A DNA stretch of 51,935 nucleotides from a virus. The DNA is taken from positions 1 to 51,935 of IMG/VR virus record IMGVR_UViG_3300024344_000021. The stretch is one strand, 5' to 3'. A program made the translations under genes and the position numbers. Every line of letters begins with the position of its first letter. Positions within the stretch are counted from its first letter, which is position 1. The notes under the pieces are model-generated. The model was not told where the DNA came from. It worked only from the letters and a program-made list of their open reading frames with translations, and made no database searches. This document shows positions 19,796 through 28,296 of the stretch, in pieces.

Positions 19796-21602
19796 CATAG
19801 AGACAGACGATATAGATGCAACTAAAATATGGTGCATGAGTATCTGTGATGTAGAGACTGAACACGTTTCTTCTTATTGGGGTGATAAACTTGATGAGGG
19901 ATTAGAGAAACTAAACAAGGCTAAGAAAGTAATAGGTCACAACATCATAGGTTTTGATATACCTGTTCTCAATAGGCTACATCCTGAAACATCTTCTATC
20001 TTTAAAGATACTGCTATCGTAGATACACTGGCTATATCTAGGCTACTTAACCCTGTCAGGGAGGGAGGTCATTCTTTACAGGCATGGGGTAGTAAGTTAG
20101 GATTACCTAAGATAGAGTTTGATGACTATGATAATTTCTCTATTGATATGGTTAAGTATTGTGAACGTGATGTACTGCTTAACAAAAGAGTTTACGACAT
20201 ACTCAGGAGAGAGGCCAAAGGATTTGGTGCTGAGTCTATTAAACTAGAACAAGAGACTGCTCGTATCATAGCAGACCAACGGAAACACGGGTTCTTGTTT
20301 GACCAGAAAGCAGCATCTCTTTTAAATGCTGAGTTGAATGAGAAGCTTACTGATGTAGTAAAAGAAGTACATAAAGAATTTAAACCGCACACCACCTATC
20401 ATATACTTAGACCATCATACAAGAAGGATGGTTCTATTTCTAGGATGGGAGAGTTTCGTAACGAGAAGAATAAATCCGGTACAGTTAGAAAGTCTAGACT
20501 ATCAGATGAAGAGTTTGAAACCATGCAGTCTGATGGGGAGGTGGTAAGATCAGAGGTCATTCCCTTTAACTTAGGTTCTAGAAAACAGATAGGTGAGTAC
20601 TTACAAGAGTTTGGTTGGAAGCCTAGTAAGTTCACACCAACTGGTCAACCTATTGTAGATGAGGGTACTTTAAAAACCATAAAGGATATACCTCAAGCTC
20701 AGTTGATAGCTGATTATCTTTTATATCAGAAGCGTATAGCACAGATTGATTCTTGGTTTGATAAGGTACAGGATGACGGCAGAGTACATGGGTTTGTTAT
20801 TTCCAACGGTACTATAACTGGACGTATGACCCACCGTGATCCTAATATGGCTCAAGTACCTAGCATTTATTCTCCTTTTGGTAAGGAGTGTAGGTCTTGT
20901 TGGATTGTACCTGATGGATACAAACTGGTAGGCATAGACGCTTCAGGACTAGAACTTAGAATGTTAGCACACTATATGAATGATGAGGATTACATAAATG
21001 AAATCATCCACGGAGACATACACACCACTAATCAAAAGCTTGCAGGACTTGAATCTAGAACTCAGGCGAAGACTTTCATCTATGCCCTCATATACGGAGC
21101 CGGAGATGCAAAGCTTGGGACAGTGGTTGGAGGAAACAAAAAAGATGGTGCAGAACTTAAACAACGCTTCCTTAATAATCTCCCATCACTTAAATCTCTT
21201 AGAGACAGAGTTTCGAGAGCGGCAGGAAAGGGTTCGATTAAGTCATTAGATGGTCGAAAACTATTTGTTAGATCACAGCACAGCGCACTTAACACTTTGT
21301 TACAGGGTGGAGGTGCTGTTGTTATGAAGAGAGCCTTAGTTATTTTAAACAACTCAATACAGACTATGATGCAACATTCAAAAAGTCTGATGAAAAAAAG
21401 TTATGGAGAATATAGGATAATGGATGCACACTTTGTTGCTAACATTCACGATGAATGGCAATTAGAGGTTGACGAGGAACGTGCTGATATGGTAGGATGT
21501 CTTGGTGTAGATGCAATAAAACAAACAGCAGAATACTATAACCTTAATTGTCCTCTTGATGGGGAATACAAGGTGGGGAGTAACTGGAGTGAAACACACT
21601 AG
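19779..21602 (+). CDS. DNA polymerase, family A (T7-like)
   Basis: A 607-residue polymerase from ATG 19779 (MNSLVFDIETD). The 3'-5' exonuclease is intact: DIE at residues 7-9, NIIGFD ending at Asp60, and YCERD of motif III. Polymerase motif A is GIDASGLELR near 386, motif B RTQAKTFIYALIYG near 427, and motif C NIHDEWQLEV near 555. The position equivalent to E. coli Pol I Phe762 is Tyr, as in T7. No 5' nuclease domain is present. It overlaps the helicase gene, and the following nuclease gene overlaps its stop. Confidence 0.95.
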   Translation, partial: NSLVFDIETDDIDATKIWCMSICDVETEHVSSYWGDKLDEGLEKLNKAKKVIGHNIIGFDIPVLNRLHPETSSIFKDTAIVDTLAISRLLNPVREGGHSLQAWGSKLGLPKIEFDDYDNFSIDMVKYCERDVLLNKRVYDILRREAKGFGAESIKLEQETARIIADQRKHGFLFDQKAASLLNAELNEKLTDVVKEVHKEFKPHTTYHILRPSYKKDGSISRMGEFRNEKNKSGTVRKSRLSDEEFETMQSDGEVVRSEVIPFNLGSRKQIGEYLQEFGWKPSKFTPTGQPIVDEGTLKTIKDIPQAQLIADYLLYQKRIAQIDSWFDKVQDDGRVHGFVISNGTITGRMTHRDPNMAQVPSIYSPFGKECRSCWIVPDGYKLVGIDASGLELRMLAHYMNDEDYINEIIHGDIHTTNQKLAGLESRTQAKTFIYALIYGAGDAKLGTVVGGNKKDGAELKQRFLNNLPSLKSLRDRVSRAAGKGSIKSLDGRKLFVRSQHSALNTLLQGGGAVVMKRALVILNNSIQTMMQHSKSLMKKSYGEYRIMDAHFVANIHDEWQLEVDEERADMVGCLGVDAIKQTAEYYNLNCPLDGEYKVGSNWSETH

Positions 21603-21885
21603 TAGTAGGGCCGGAGATTTATCAGAGTACTATGCGGTAACTTGGTTGTGGGATCAAGGTTATGAAGTCTTTCCAAATGCAGGTAGTCAAGGCATGGTTG
21701 ACATGATAGCGTGGAATCCTGAGACTCAACAAACAATATTAATAGATGTAAAAACAGAAGGCGATAGATCAAAGGGACATGGTAATCATGTTAGAACTAA
21801 ACGACAAAAATCTAAGAACGTAAGAATACTTCTTTACAATAGAGAAACTCGTAAGCTTAGATTCATGGAGCACAAAGATGCCTAA
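21589..21885 (+). CDS. PD-(D/E)XK nuclease-like protein (resolvase-like)
   Basis: About 98 residues from GTG 21589 (GGAG just upstream; ATG 21556 is possible but lies deeper in the polymerase gene). The fold signature is GDLSEYYAVTWLWDQGYEV, then VDMIAWN and LIDVKTE: the Asp and D-x-K of a PD-(D/E)XK nuclease core with a first-helix Glu, as in archaeal-type Holliday-junction resolvases. A basic patch (NHVRTKRQKSKN) could bind DNA. Likely acts in replication or recombination intermediates. Confidence 0.7.
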   Translation: MKHTSSRAGDLSEYYAVTWLWDQGYEVFPNAGSQGMVDMIAWNPETQQTILIDVKTEGDRSKGHGNHVRTKRQKSKNVRILLYNRETRKLRFMEHKDA

Positions 21886-22729
21886 CATAGTAGATGATAT
21901 ATATGAAGCACTAATGCCTTTAACCAAAGGTAAACACTTAGATATATCAGATCAAGATATAGAACAGTTTGGGGAACGCATGAAGTCTGCGTTAAACGCT
22001 TGGGCTAGACCGCCTAGAAGAGATTCTTCATTCTCTCTTAGGATGTCAAACATAGGTAAGCCTGTCCGTAGGTTATGGTTTGACAAGAACAATCAAGTAA
22101 AAGAAGACAAGCCCCACCCTAAAACATTTATAAAGTTTTTGTACGGTCATCTACTTGAAGAAGTATTACTCATGTTATCTAGACTAACAGATAATGAAGT
22201 AGGTTCTGAACAGAAAGAAGTCGTAGTGGATGGTGTGTGTGGTCACATGGACTGTAAAATAAATGGTGAGGTTGTCGATATAAAGACAGCATCAGGCTTT
22301 GCATTTAGAAAATTTAAAGATGGGTCACTAAGAGAGGATGATCCCTTTGGATATATCAGTCAACTAACAGGTTATGAAGAAGCAGAGGGAACCGAAAATG
22401 GTGGTTTCTTAGTAATAAATAAAGAGAACGGAGAGTTATGTTTCTTTTCACCTGACGATTTAGATAAGCCTGTTATCAGGAGACAAATATCTAGTGTAAT
22501 AAAAGCTATAAATAAAACTAAACCACCTGAAGAACTTTGTTATGAACCTGTTGATGATGGTAAAAAAGGTAATAAAAAATTACACAAGAACTGTACATTT
22601 TGCCCTCACAAGTTTGAATGTTTTAAAGATTCTAATGATGGTGAAGGTCTAAGAACTTTTAAATATAACAGAGGGTTAACTTACTTTACTAAAGTAGTTT
22701 CGACACCAAGAGTTGAGGAAGTTTTATGA
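21878..22729 (+). CDS. PD-(D/E)XK exonuclease (RecB/Cas4-like)
   Basis: A 283-residue nuclease. Motifs in order: LYGHLLEEVLLML (first helix), GHMDCKINGEVVDIKTAS (Asp and D-x-K catalytic core), YISQLTGYEE (QxxxY) and a C-terminal Cys cluster CTFCPHKFEC. These are the hallmarks of the RecB/Cas4 exonuclease superfamily, which in phages degrades host DNA or resects ends for recombination. The clustered Cys may bind zinc or part of an iron-sulfur centre. It overlaps both neighbours by 4-8 bases. Confidence 0.85.
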   Translation: MPNIVDDIYEALMPLTKGKHLDISDQDIEQFGERMKSALNAWARPPRRDSSFSLRMSNIGKPVRRLWFDKNNQVKEDKPHPKTFIKFLYGHLLEEVLLMLSRLTDNEVGSEQKEVVVDGVCGHMDCKINGEVVDIKTASGFAFRKFKDGSLREDDPFGYISQLTGYEEAEGTENGGFLVINKENGELCFFSPDDLDKPVIRRQISSVIKAINKTKPPEELCYEPVDDGKKGNKKLHKNCTFCPHKFECFKDSNDGEGLRTFKYNRGLTYFTKVVSTPRVEEVL

Positions 22730-23001
22730 ATAGGAGAACAAGTAAAAAAATTAATCGTAGAGCAAAAGAACTTTTGTTAGGGTGGATGCAATCTTTAGTT
22801 GACAAAGAGTCAGCAAAGAAGTATAATATGAATAACGTCCTTTCATTCACACCAAAACAAACCCACCTATATTATAATGATGGTACTTATCATGTAAGTG
22901 CTTATACATATAAGTGGTTTATCAATCAAATTAAAAAATTATATTCTCATAAAGAACTACAATCAATTACTCTTGCTGATTGTAAGGAAGTTGCTTCTTG
23001 A
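22726..23001 (+). CDS. hypothetical basic protein
   Basis: A 91-residue basic protein (MNRRTSKKINRRAKELLLGW) placed between two nuclease genes and overlapping both by 4 bases. A TPKQTHLYYNDGTYHVSAYT segment looks beta-rich. Family not recognised; a DNA-linked accessory role is inferred from context. Confidence 0.65.
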   Translation: MNRRTSKKINRRAKELLLGWMQSLVDKESAKKYNMNNVLSFTPKQTHLYYNDGTYHVSAYTYKWFINQIKKLYSHKELQSITLADCKEVAS

Positions 23002-23441
23002 AAATAAGAAAAGGATACAGAAAACGTAGGGTTATAAGACCTGTAGAAAAAGATGTACCTGCTACTTATGATTCCAAGTGGGAGTATTCTTTACATCAAG
23101 GAACTTTAAAGAACTGGAAACATCATAGTGATACAGTTGAGTACACTATTGAACATAAGTATCATCCTGATTTTATAAGGGTGATGGGTAAGAAAACAAT
23201 TTTACTAGAAGCTAAAGGTAGGTTCTGGGATTACCAAGAGTATAATAAATATACATGGGTAAGAAAAGCTTTACCTAAAAACACTGAACTAGTGTTCTTG
23301 TTCTCTGATCCTTATGCTCCTATGCCTCAAGCTAAAAAGAGAAAAGATGGATCAAAACGTAGTCATGCTGAGTGGGCTGAAACAAATGGTTTCACTTGGT
23401 ACAGTGAAGAAACACTACCTGATGATTGGACGGAGAAGTAA
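22998..23441 (+). CDS. endonuclease I (T7 gp3-like Holliday-junction resolvase)
   Basis: A 147-residue enzyme beginning at TTG 22998, overlapping the upstream gene. The active-site pattern is that of T7 endonuclease I: an early Glu (TYDSKWEYSL), then EHKYHPDFIRV and ILLEAKGRFWDYQ, giving Glu, Asp, Glu and Lys. It cuts branched DNA during replication and packaging and helps degrade host DNA. N-terminus is strongly basic (MKIRKGYRKRRVI). Length matches the family. Confidence 0.9.
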   Translation: MKIRKGYRKRRVIRPVEKDVPATYDSKWEYSLHQGTLKNWKHHSDTVEYTIEHKYHPDFIRVMGKKTILLEAKGRFWDYQEYNKYTWVRKALPKNTELVFLFSDPYAPMPQAKKRKDGSKRSHAEWAETNGFTWYSEETLPDDWTEK

Positions 23442-23780
23442 ATGAGTATTGATAATGCAACACCTAAAGAGTGGGATGATGTAAACAACGAACTACAAAA
23501 AGATGAAAGTACTTGGTCAACTAAAGTAATAGCTGATGTTGTTAATGAAACATTTAAAGATATAAATAACCCTAGTCACTACAATAGTGGAGATGTAGAA
23601 TGTATTGATGGGATAAAGGCATCACTTTCTAAAGAAGAGTTTGAAGGTTACTTGCATGGTAACATTATAAAATATGTATGGAGATTTAGATACAAAGGCG
23701 GTATCAAAGATTTACGGAAAGCAGAATGGTACTTAAAAAAACTAATAGAAGAGATTGATAATGTGGGATCGAAAAGCTGA
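23442..23780 (+). CDS. DUF3310 protein
   Basis: A 112-residue protein following endonuclease I without gap. The DUF3310 domain is clear: NPSHYNSGDVECIDGIKASL and a YLHGNIIKYVWRFRYKGGIK...DLRKAEWYLKKLIE region. The family is common beside phage nucleotide-metabolism genes and is sometimes labelled nucleotide kinase-like, but no activity is proven and no P-loop is present here. Confidence 0.88.
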   Translation: MSIDNATPKEWDDVNNELQKDESTWSTKVIADVVNETFKDINNPSHYNSGDVECIDGIKASLSKEEFEGYLHGNIIKYVWRFRYKGGIKDLRKAEWYLKKLIEEIDNVGSKS

Positions 23781-23901
23781 ACGTATAGCTAAGTATAATA
23801 GAAAGAAACAAAACACTTCCTACAAAAAAACTAGTAAAGGAAATAAAATTAAACACGATGAATCAGAGCAAGATAGGCGAACAAGATTATTTAGGAATTA
23901 A
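23761..23901 (+). CDS. small basic protein before ribonucleotide reductase
   Basis: A 46-codon frame from ATG 23761 to TAA 23901, overlapping DUF3310 by 20 bases and the reductase start by 44 bases. The product (MWDRKAERIAKYNRKKQNTS...) is Lys/Arg-rich. Composition differs from random out-of-frame sequence, but the overlaps make the call tentative. Confidence 0.45.
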   Translation: MWDRKAERIAKYNRKKQNTSYKKTSKGNKIKHDESEQDRRTRLFRN

Positions 23902-25690
23902 AATAAACTATGATCTAGAAGATTATCTAGATTCTTTTACTCTATCTACAATAAAAGATAGGTATCTTTGGGAGAATGAAACTCATGCTCAAGAGGCTTT
24001 TGCTCGCGCCAGTATATTTGGTTCTACTTTTAAGGGACATACTGATTACGATCTTGCACAAAGACTTTATTCATACGCTAGTGTTCACTGGTTCATGTTT
24101 AGCACTCCTATCCTTAGTAACGGGGGTACTAGCCGTGGCCTACCTATCAGTTGCTTTCTTAATTTTGTTCCTGATTCCCGCAATGGGTTATCTACTCATT
24201 ATGATGAGAACATATGGCTCGCAAGTGGAGGTGGAGGCATCGGTGGATGTTGGAGTAGTGTGCGGAGTAATGGCGTGGACACTTCTAACGGTTCTAAGTC
24301 TACTGGTTCCATCCCTTTCATGCACGTTGTAGACTCTCAGATGTTAGCCTTTAATCAAGGCGTTACAAGGCGAGGAAGTTATGCAGCATATATGGATGTG
24401 TCTCACCCTGAGATAGAAGAGTTTATAAACATGAGGAAAACTACAGGTGGAGACTTAAATAGGAAATGTTTGAATCTTCATAATGCAGTTAGTATATCCA
24501 ATGAGTTTTTAGAGGCTGTTAAGTTAGATAAAGATTGGAGATTGATTGATCCTAAAACTAACACAGCAGTTAAGACCATCTCTTCCCGTGATCTATGGTT
24601 TCAGATAATACAAACAAGAATGGAGACAGGAGAGCCTTACATTGTTAATCTTGATATATGTAACGAGGCTCTACCAGAAGAACAAAAGAAACTAGGATTA
24701 GAGATTAAACAAAGTAACTTATGTTCTGAAATAACTTTACCTACCAATGAAGAGAGGACAGCAGTTTGTTGTTTGTCTAGCGTAAACTTAGAACACTTTG
24801 ATGATTGGTCTAAAGATGATCAGTTCATTCCTGATCTAATTACTATGTTAGATAATGTTCTTCAAAACTTTGTTGATAGTGTTCAAGGTAAAGGAGGTTA
24901 CGATAAAGCTGCTTACTCTGCTATGCGTGAGAGGTCTATAGGTTTAGGTGCTATGGGTTTTCATAGTTATCTTCAAAGAAACAACATAGCTTTTGAAAGT
25001 ATGTACGCTTCTTCTTTTAACAACAAGGCTTTCTCTTACATAAAAGACAGAGCATCTGCGACCACTCGTAAGCTTGCAGAAGAAAGAGGAGAAGCTCCTG
25101 ACATGAAGGGTAGTGGTAAACGTAACGCACACCTTCTTGCTATAGCTCCTAATGCTTCTAGCTCTATCATATGTGGTGGTACTAGCCCATCTATAGAACC
25201 TATCAGAGCTAATGTTTATACACACAAAACTTTAACTGGGAGTTTTAAAGTTAAGAACAAGTACTTGGATGATCTTCTACTTGAACTTGTTCCTACTAAA
25301 AAGAAACGTGATGAAATATGGAAAGACATAGCAGCGCATGAAGGATCAGTGCAGCACTTAGATATACTGTCAGATTCACAGAAAGAAATATTTAAAACTG
25401 CTCCTGAGATAAATCAAATATGGATAATAGAACACGCTGACATGAGACAAAATTATGTTTGTCAAAGTCAGAGTGTAAATTTATTTTTTAAACCACCCCA
25501 TTACGAGGCTGATCAAGAAACACACGATGAGTTTCTACAGTACGTCAATGATGTACATTGGGCGGGAGCAACTAAATTAAAATCACTTTACTATTTAAGG
25601 TCTGACTCTGCTAGGTCTACAGAAAATGTTAATATAAAAATACCTAGAATAAAGTTAGATGAAGAGGGGTGTCTAAGTTGTGAAGGGTAA
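23858..25690 (+). CDS. nrdA: class I ribonucleotide reductase, alpha subunit
   Basis: A 610-residue reductase large subunit that makes deoxynucleotides for phage DNA. Visible residues: Cys99 (PISCF), Asn287-Cys289-Glu291 (SNLCSE, the radical Cys), Cys305 (VCCLSS), a SLYYLR tyrosine pair near 585 for radical transfer, and a C-terminal CLSC pair (605, 608) for reduction by thioredoxin or glutaredoxin. It lacks the N-terminal ATP-cone of the roughly 760-residue E. coli enzyme, so dATP feedback at that site is absent. The partner beta subunit lies 0.24 kb downstream. Confidence 0.95.
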   Translation: MNQSKIGEQDYLGIKINYDLEDYLDSFTLSTIKDRYLWENETHAQEAFARASIFGSTFKGHTDYDLAQRLYSYASVHWFMFSTPILSNGGTSRGLPISCFLNFVPDSRNGLSTHYDENIWLASGGGGIGGCWSSVRSNGVDTSNGSKSTGSIPFMHVVDSQMLAFNQGVTRRGSYAAYMDVSHPEIEEFINMRKTTGGDLNRKCLNLHNAVSISNEFLEAVKLDKDWRLIDPKTNTAVKTISSRDLWFQIIQTRMETGEPYIVNLDICNEALPEEQKKLGLEIKQSNLCSEITLPTNEERTAVCCLSSVNLEHFDDWSKDDQFIPDLITMLDNVLQNFVDSVQGKGGYDKAAYSAMRERSIGLGAMGFHSYLQRNNIAFESMYASSFNNKAFSYIKDRASATTRKLAEERGEAPDMKGSGKRNAHLLAIAPNASSSIICGGTSPSIEPIRANVYTHKTLTGSFKVKNKYLDDLLLELVPTKKKRDEIWKDIAAHEGSVQHLDILSDSQKEIFKTAPEINQIWIIEHADMRQNYVCQSQSVNLFFKPPHYEADQETHDEFLQYVNDVHWAGATKLKSLYYLRSDSARSTENVNIKIPRIKLDEEGCLSCEG

Positions 25691-25946
25691 AGTCATAGAG
25701 GTAAAATGGGATGATGCTTGGATTGATACTGAAGATGTGCTAATATCTGAGGCGAGAAAATTAAAAGCGGTATCCCGTTCTACCGTAGGTTGGTTAGTAT
25801 CTGATAATGAAAATGAACTTATACTTGCTACCGATATGTATCACAATGATAAAGACAAAGAATATGTTAATGCAATTATGGTTATACCAAAAGGTATGAT
25901 AATAGATTATTGGGAGTATGAAGTAGATGAGCCTATTAGGAACTAG
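25680..25946 (+). CDS. small protein between the reductase subunits
   Basis: An 88-residue acidic protein starting at GTG 25680 inside the last codons of nrdA and overlapping nrdB by 20 bases. The beta-rich sequence (VIEVKWDDAWIDTEDVLISE...VGWLVSDNENELILATDMYH) resembles a phage family of unknown function with a GWL-x(3-12)-ILA-type core. Its tight insertion in the nrd operon suggests co-regulation rather than a proven role in the reductase. Confidence 0.7.
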   Translation: MKGKVIEVKWDDAWIDTEDVLISEARKLKAVSRSTVGWLVSDNENELILATDMYHNDKDKEYVNAIMVIPKGMIIDYWEYEVDEPIRN

Positions 25947-26895
25947 AGATTATTACAAACCGTTTGATTATCCGTGGATGTTTAACTACTACGTCCAACA
26001 GAATCAAATGATGTGGTTGCCAGAAGATGTACCACTTCACAATGATGTTAAGGATTGGCAGGACATGACATCACATGAAAAGAATTTACTAACTCAGATA
26101 TTTAGATTGTTTACACAGTCAGATGTAGACGTAGCCTCTGGTTACATAGACAAGTACATGAGAGTTTTTAAAAAGCCAGAAGCTAGGATGATGATGTCTT
26201 CATTTGCTAACATGGAGTCTATACATCAACACGCTTACAGTCTACTATTAGATACTGTAGGAATGCCAGAGATGGAGTACAAGGCGTTTGCTGAGTACGA
26301 GGCTATGGCTGATAAGCATGAGTATTTAAGTGGCTCTACGCTCAAGATAAACAACAAAGAATCTATAGCTAGAAACTTAGCAATCTACTCAGGGTTTACA
26401 GAGGGCTTGCAATTATTCAGTAGTTTTGTTATACTATTAAACTTTCCTAGATTCGGAAAGATGAAAGGGATGGGGCAGATAGTTACTTACAGTATACGAG
26501 ATGAGTCACTACACGTTGAAGCTATGACTCAACTCTTTAGAGAGTTTATAAAAGAGAACGTAGATATTTGGACAGATGATTTTAAAAAAGAAATCTACTC
26601 TGTGTGCAGAGAGATGGTTAAACTAGAGGATAAGTTTCTTGATTTAGTATTTGAAATGGGAGACATACAAGGATTGACTAAGACTGAGATGAAAGAATAT
26701 ATTAGATATATAGCAGACAGACGGTTACTACAGCTAGGATTAAAACCTAACTATGGTATTAAAGATAATCCTCTTGATTGGCTTGATGATGTACTAGGTG
26801 TCGAACACCAAAACTTTTTTGAAGGTAGGGCTACTACTTACATGAAAGCAGGGTTGAAAGGTAATGTAGAAAATATAAGTTTTGCAAGTGTATAG
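25927..26895 (+). CDS. nrdB: class I ribonucleotide reductase, beta subunit
   Basis: A 322-residue radical-generating subunit. Metal ligands and radical site are all present: Asp66 (QSDVDVAS), Glu97 and His100 (MESIHQHAY), Tyr104 at the position of E. coli Tyr122, Glu159 (GFTEG), and Glu193/His196 (RDESLH). The Tyr indicates a tyrosyl-radical di-metal enzyme rather than a Tyr-less subclass. Length is slightly shorter than in E. coli (about 375). Confidence 0.95.
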   Translation: MSLLGTRDYYKPFDYPWMFNYYVQQNQMMWLPEDVPLHNDVKDWQDMTSHEKNLLTQIFRLFTQSDVDVASGYIDKYMRVFKKPEARMMMSSFANMESIHQHAYSLLLDTVGMPEMEYKAFAEYEAMADKHEYLSGSTLKINNKESIARNLAIYSGFTEGLQLFSSFVILLNFPRFGKMKGMGQIVTYSIRDESLHVEAMTQLFREFIKENVDIWTDDFKKEIYSVCREMVKLEDKFLDLVFEMGDIQGLTKTEMKEYIRYIADRRLLQLGLKPNYGIKDNPLDWLDDVLGVEHQNFFEGRATTYMKAGLKGNVENISFASV

Positions 26896-26899
26896 TATT

Positions 26900-27115
26900 A
26901 TGGACAATAACCAAGAAGCAAACTTAGTATCTTTCAAAGTAGTACTCACAAGGGACGGTACAATTATGACTGAGTTTAGTCATCTTCCTTTAGGTCATGC
27001 TGAGAAAATATTTCACAAAGAAGACTTTGATGTTATATCTAGGATTATATCTGAGGGTAGAAAAAAACTAGAACCTATGCACGAATACATTGAAAAAGAA
27101 ATACAATCTATTTAG
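26900..27115 (+). CDS. small protein ending the plus-strand block
   Basis: A 71-residue protein from ATG 26900, 4 bases after nrdB; a TTG at 26882 would overlap nrdB and is less likely. The sequence (MDNNQEANLVSFKVVLTRDG) is acidic and looks beta-alpha. Not recognised. Its last 8 bases overlap the opposing gene at 27108, so the two blocks converge tail to tail with no visible terminator. Confidence 0.6.
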   Translation: MDNNQEANLVSFKVVLTRDGTIMTEFSHLPLGHAEKIFHKEDFDVISRIISEGRKKLEPMHEYIEKEIQSI

Positions 27116-27461
27116 TAGCTTTGTGGTGCATAAATGCGGTAGCTCCCATGTATGTACCTACAATACCGCACATAGAAAAATAAAAAAGCCCCAACAAATC
27201 TGACAGAGCATTCACTCTACTATCAGATATGAGGGGCGTAAATAAAACTACCGTAGTTACTACCATGATAATGATAGCTAACCAAGCCATCATCTTTTGA
27301 GCCTCAGACTTTTCTTCTCTTAGTTCTAAGTCTACCATTTCTTTAGCTCGATCTAGTTCTTCATCACTGATGATGCCATCATTGTTTAGATCAAACTTCT
27401 CGTACTTAGACTGTAGTTCTAGTTTCTTTGGAGACATCTTAGTGCGTGTTTCCCTCACCAT
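27108..27461 (-). CDS. EF-hand membrane protein
   Basis: A 117-residue protein with one EF-hand near residues 24-35 (DLNNDGIISDEE: Asp, Asn, Asp, Gly, Ile, Asp/Glu in the loop positions), a charged helix, then two membrane segments (MMAWLAIIIMVVTTVVLFT and a LGLFYFSMCGIVGTYMGATA region). Calcium binding is expected on the soluble side. I recall EF-hand membrane proteins near lysis genes of marine phages, without a proven role; a lysis regulator or virion membrane factor is possible. Start could also be the Met at residue 9. Confidence 0.65.
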   Translation of the reverse strand: MVRETRTKMSPKKLELQSKYEKFDLNNDGIISDEELDRAKEMVDLELREEKSEAQKMMAWLAIIIMVVTTVVLFTPLISDSRVNALSDLLGLFYFSMCGIVGTYMGATAFMHHKATK

Positions 27462-27618
27462 TAAATATTTTATGAGGCTCTGACATAGCTACAAATTGAG
27501 TCTCAAATAGTTCTCTGTAGGTTTCAAAGTCTACTATGTCTAGCCCTCTAGCAGCGTGTGTTCTAGCATATATTTGATACGCTGCCCCTAGTTGATCTTC
27601 CGTGTATAGTGCTAACAT
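27439..27618 (-). CDS. small late protein, unknown function
   Basis: A 59-codon frame from ATG 27618 to TAA 27439 with a GGAG site 8 bases upstream. The product (MLALYTEDQLGAAYQIYART, then DIVDFETYRELFETQF) is an acidic helical protein. It overlaps the EF-hand gene start by 23 bases. Family not identified with certainty, though similar short proteins occur in related phages. Confidence 0.65.
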   Translation of the reverse strand: MLALYTEDQLGAAYQIYARTHAARGLDIVDFETYRELFETQFVAMSEPHKIFNGEGNTH

Positions 27619-27619
27619 A

Positions 27620-28096
27620 TTATTCTCCTACTCCCATTACGATGTTAACTATAAATCCTAGAAATCCTATTCCTATTAAAACTACAGAACCTATTAGTAA
27701 CATATCTAAAAGAAATTTTTTATGTTCTGCTTGTCGCCTAGCTACGGCTAGTCTTCTTTGTCTTTCTTTTTGTCTAGCTCTCATCATAGATTTATAAACA
27801 TCTCCCTGACCAGAATAGACAAATAGTTCTCTTAATTGTTTTTCTAACTCTTTAGCTTTATGTTCTGCTAGTGCTACCTCAAGTGCATGAGCCTCTACAG
27901 ACTGAGCATCAAACATTTTTTTCCCTATGGGAGTATGATCTGAATCTGCTTTAGCTTTATCTATTTTGTCTTTTGCATCAAAGAATTGTGCAAACTGAGA
28001 TGATAACTCTTGGGTGTCCTTACCTAATGCAAGACCTTTTTTTATTACTGTAATTGCTTTTGAGGCAGCAGCAATGGCTACTGTTACTTCTATCAT
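27620..28096 (-). CDS. coiled-coil protein with C-terminal membrane anchor
   Basis: A 158-residue protein: an N-terminal Ala-rich amphipathic region (VTVAIAAASKAITVIKKGLA), a long charged coiled coil with Arg-rich end (RARQKERQRRLAVARRQAEH), and a membrane segment near residues 130-153 (MLLIGSVVLIGIGFLGFIV). It resembles unassigned proteins in marine phage lysis or virion regions. With the lipoprotein gene next door it could belong to an envelope-disrupting pair, but this is speculative. Confidence 0.55.
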   Translation of the reverse strand: MIEVTVAIAAASKAITVIKKGLALGKDTQELSSQFAQFFDAKDKIDKAKADSDHTPIGKKMFDAQSVEAHALEVALAEHKAKELEKQLRELFVYSGQGDVYKSMMRARQKERQRRLAVARRQAEHKKFLLDMLLIGSVVLIGIGFLGFIVNIVMGVGE

Positions 28097-28113
28097 TACT
28101 GCCCCCTTTAAAT

Positions 28114-28296
28114 TTAGTATCTTCTAAATAAATCTTCAGCAGCACAGTGATCCATAGCTCTGCAAATCCTTACGTTTTGCATATATAATTGTTGATCTAT
28201 ATAGTTCCATTCAGGATACTCTGACATCTGCATACTGACTTTGCTTAACGAACATCCTGTAAGTGATAGTAAAATTATTATTAATAGTCTACTCAT
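28114..28296 (-). CDS. small lipoprotein (outer-membrane spanin candidate)
   Basis: A 60-residue protein with a clear lipoprotein signal: MSRLLIIILLSLTGCS, lipobox LTGC with Cys15 as the acylated residue. The mature part is about 45 residues with two more Cys. Small late lipoproteins near endolysin genes are often outer-membrane spanin subunits, but the typical Pro-rich stretch is missing. It overlaps the next gene by 4 bases. Confidence 0.6.
   Translation of the reverse strand: MSRLLIIILLSLTGCSLSKVSMQMSEYPEWNYIDQQLYMQNVRICRAMDHCAAEDLFRRY

Noticed and set aside
24944-25225. Minus-strand frame of 93 residues inside nrdA
   Set aside because: Antisense shadow of a strongly conserved gene, with Ser/Arg/Thr-rich sequence and no ribosome site.
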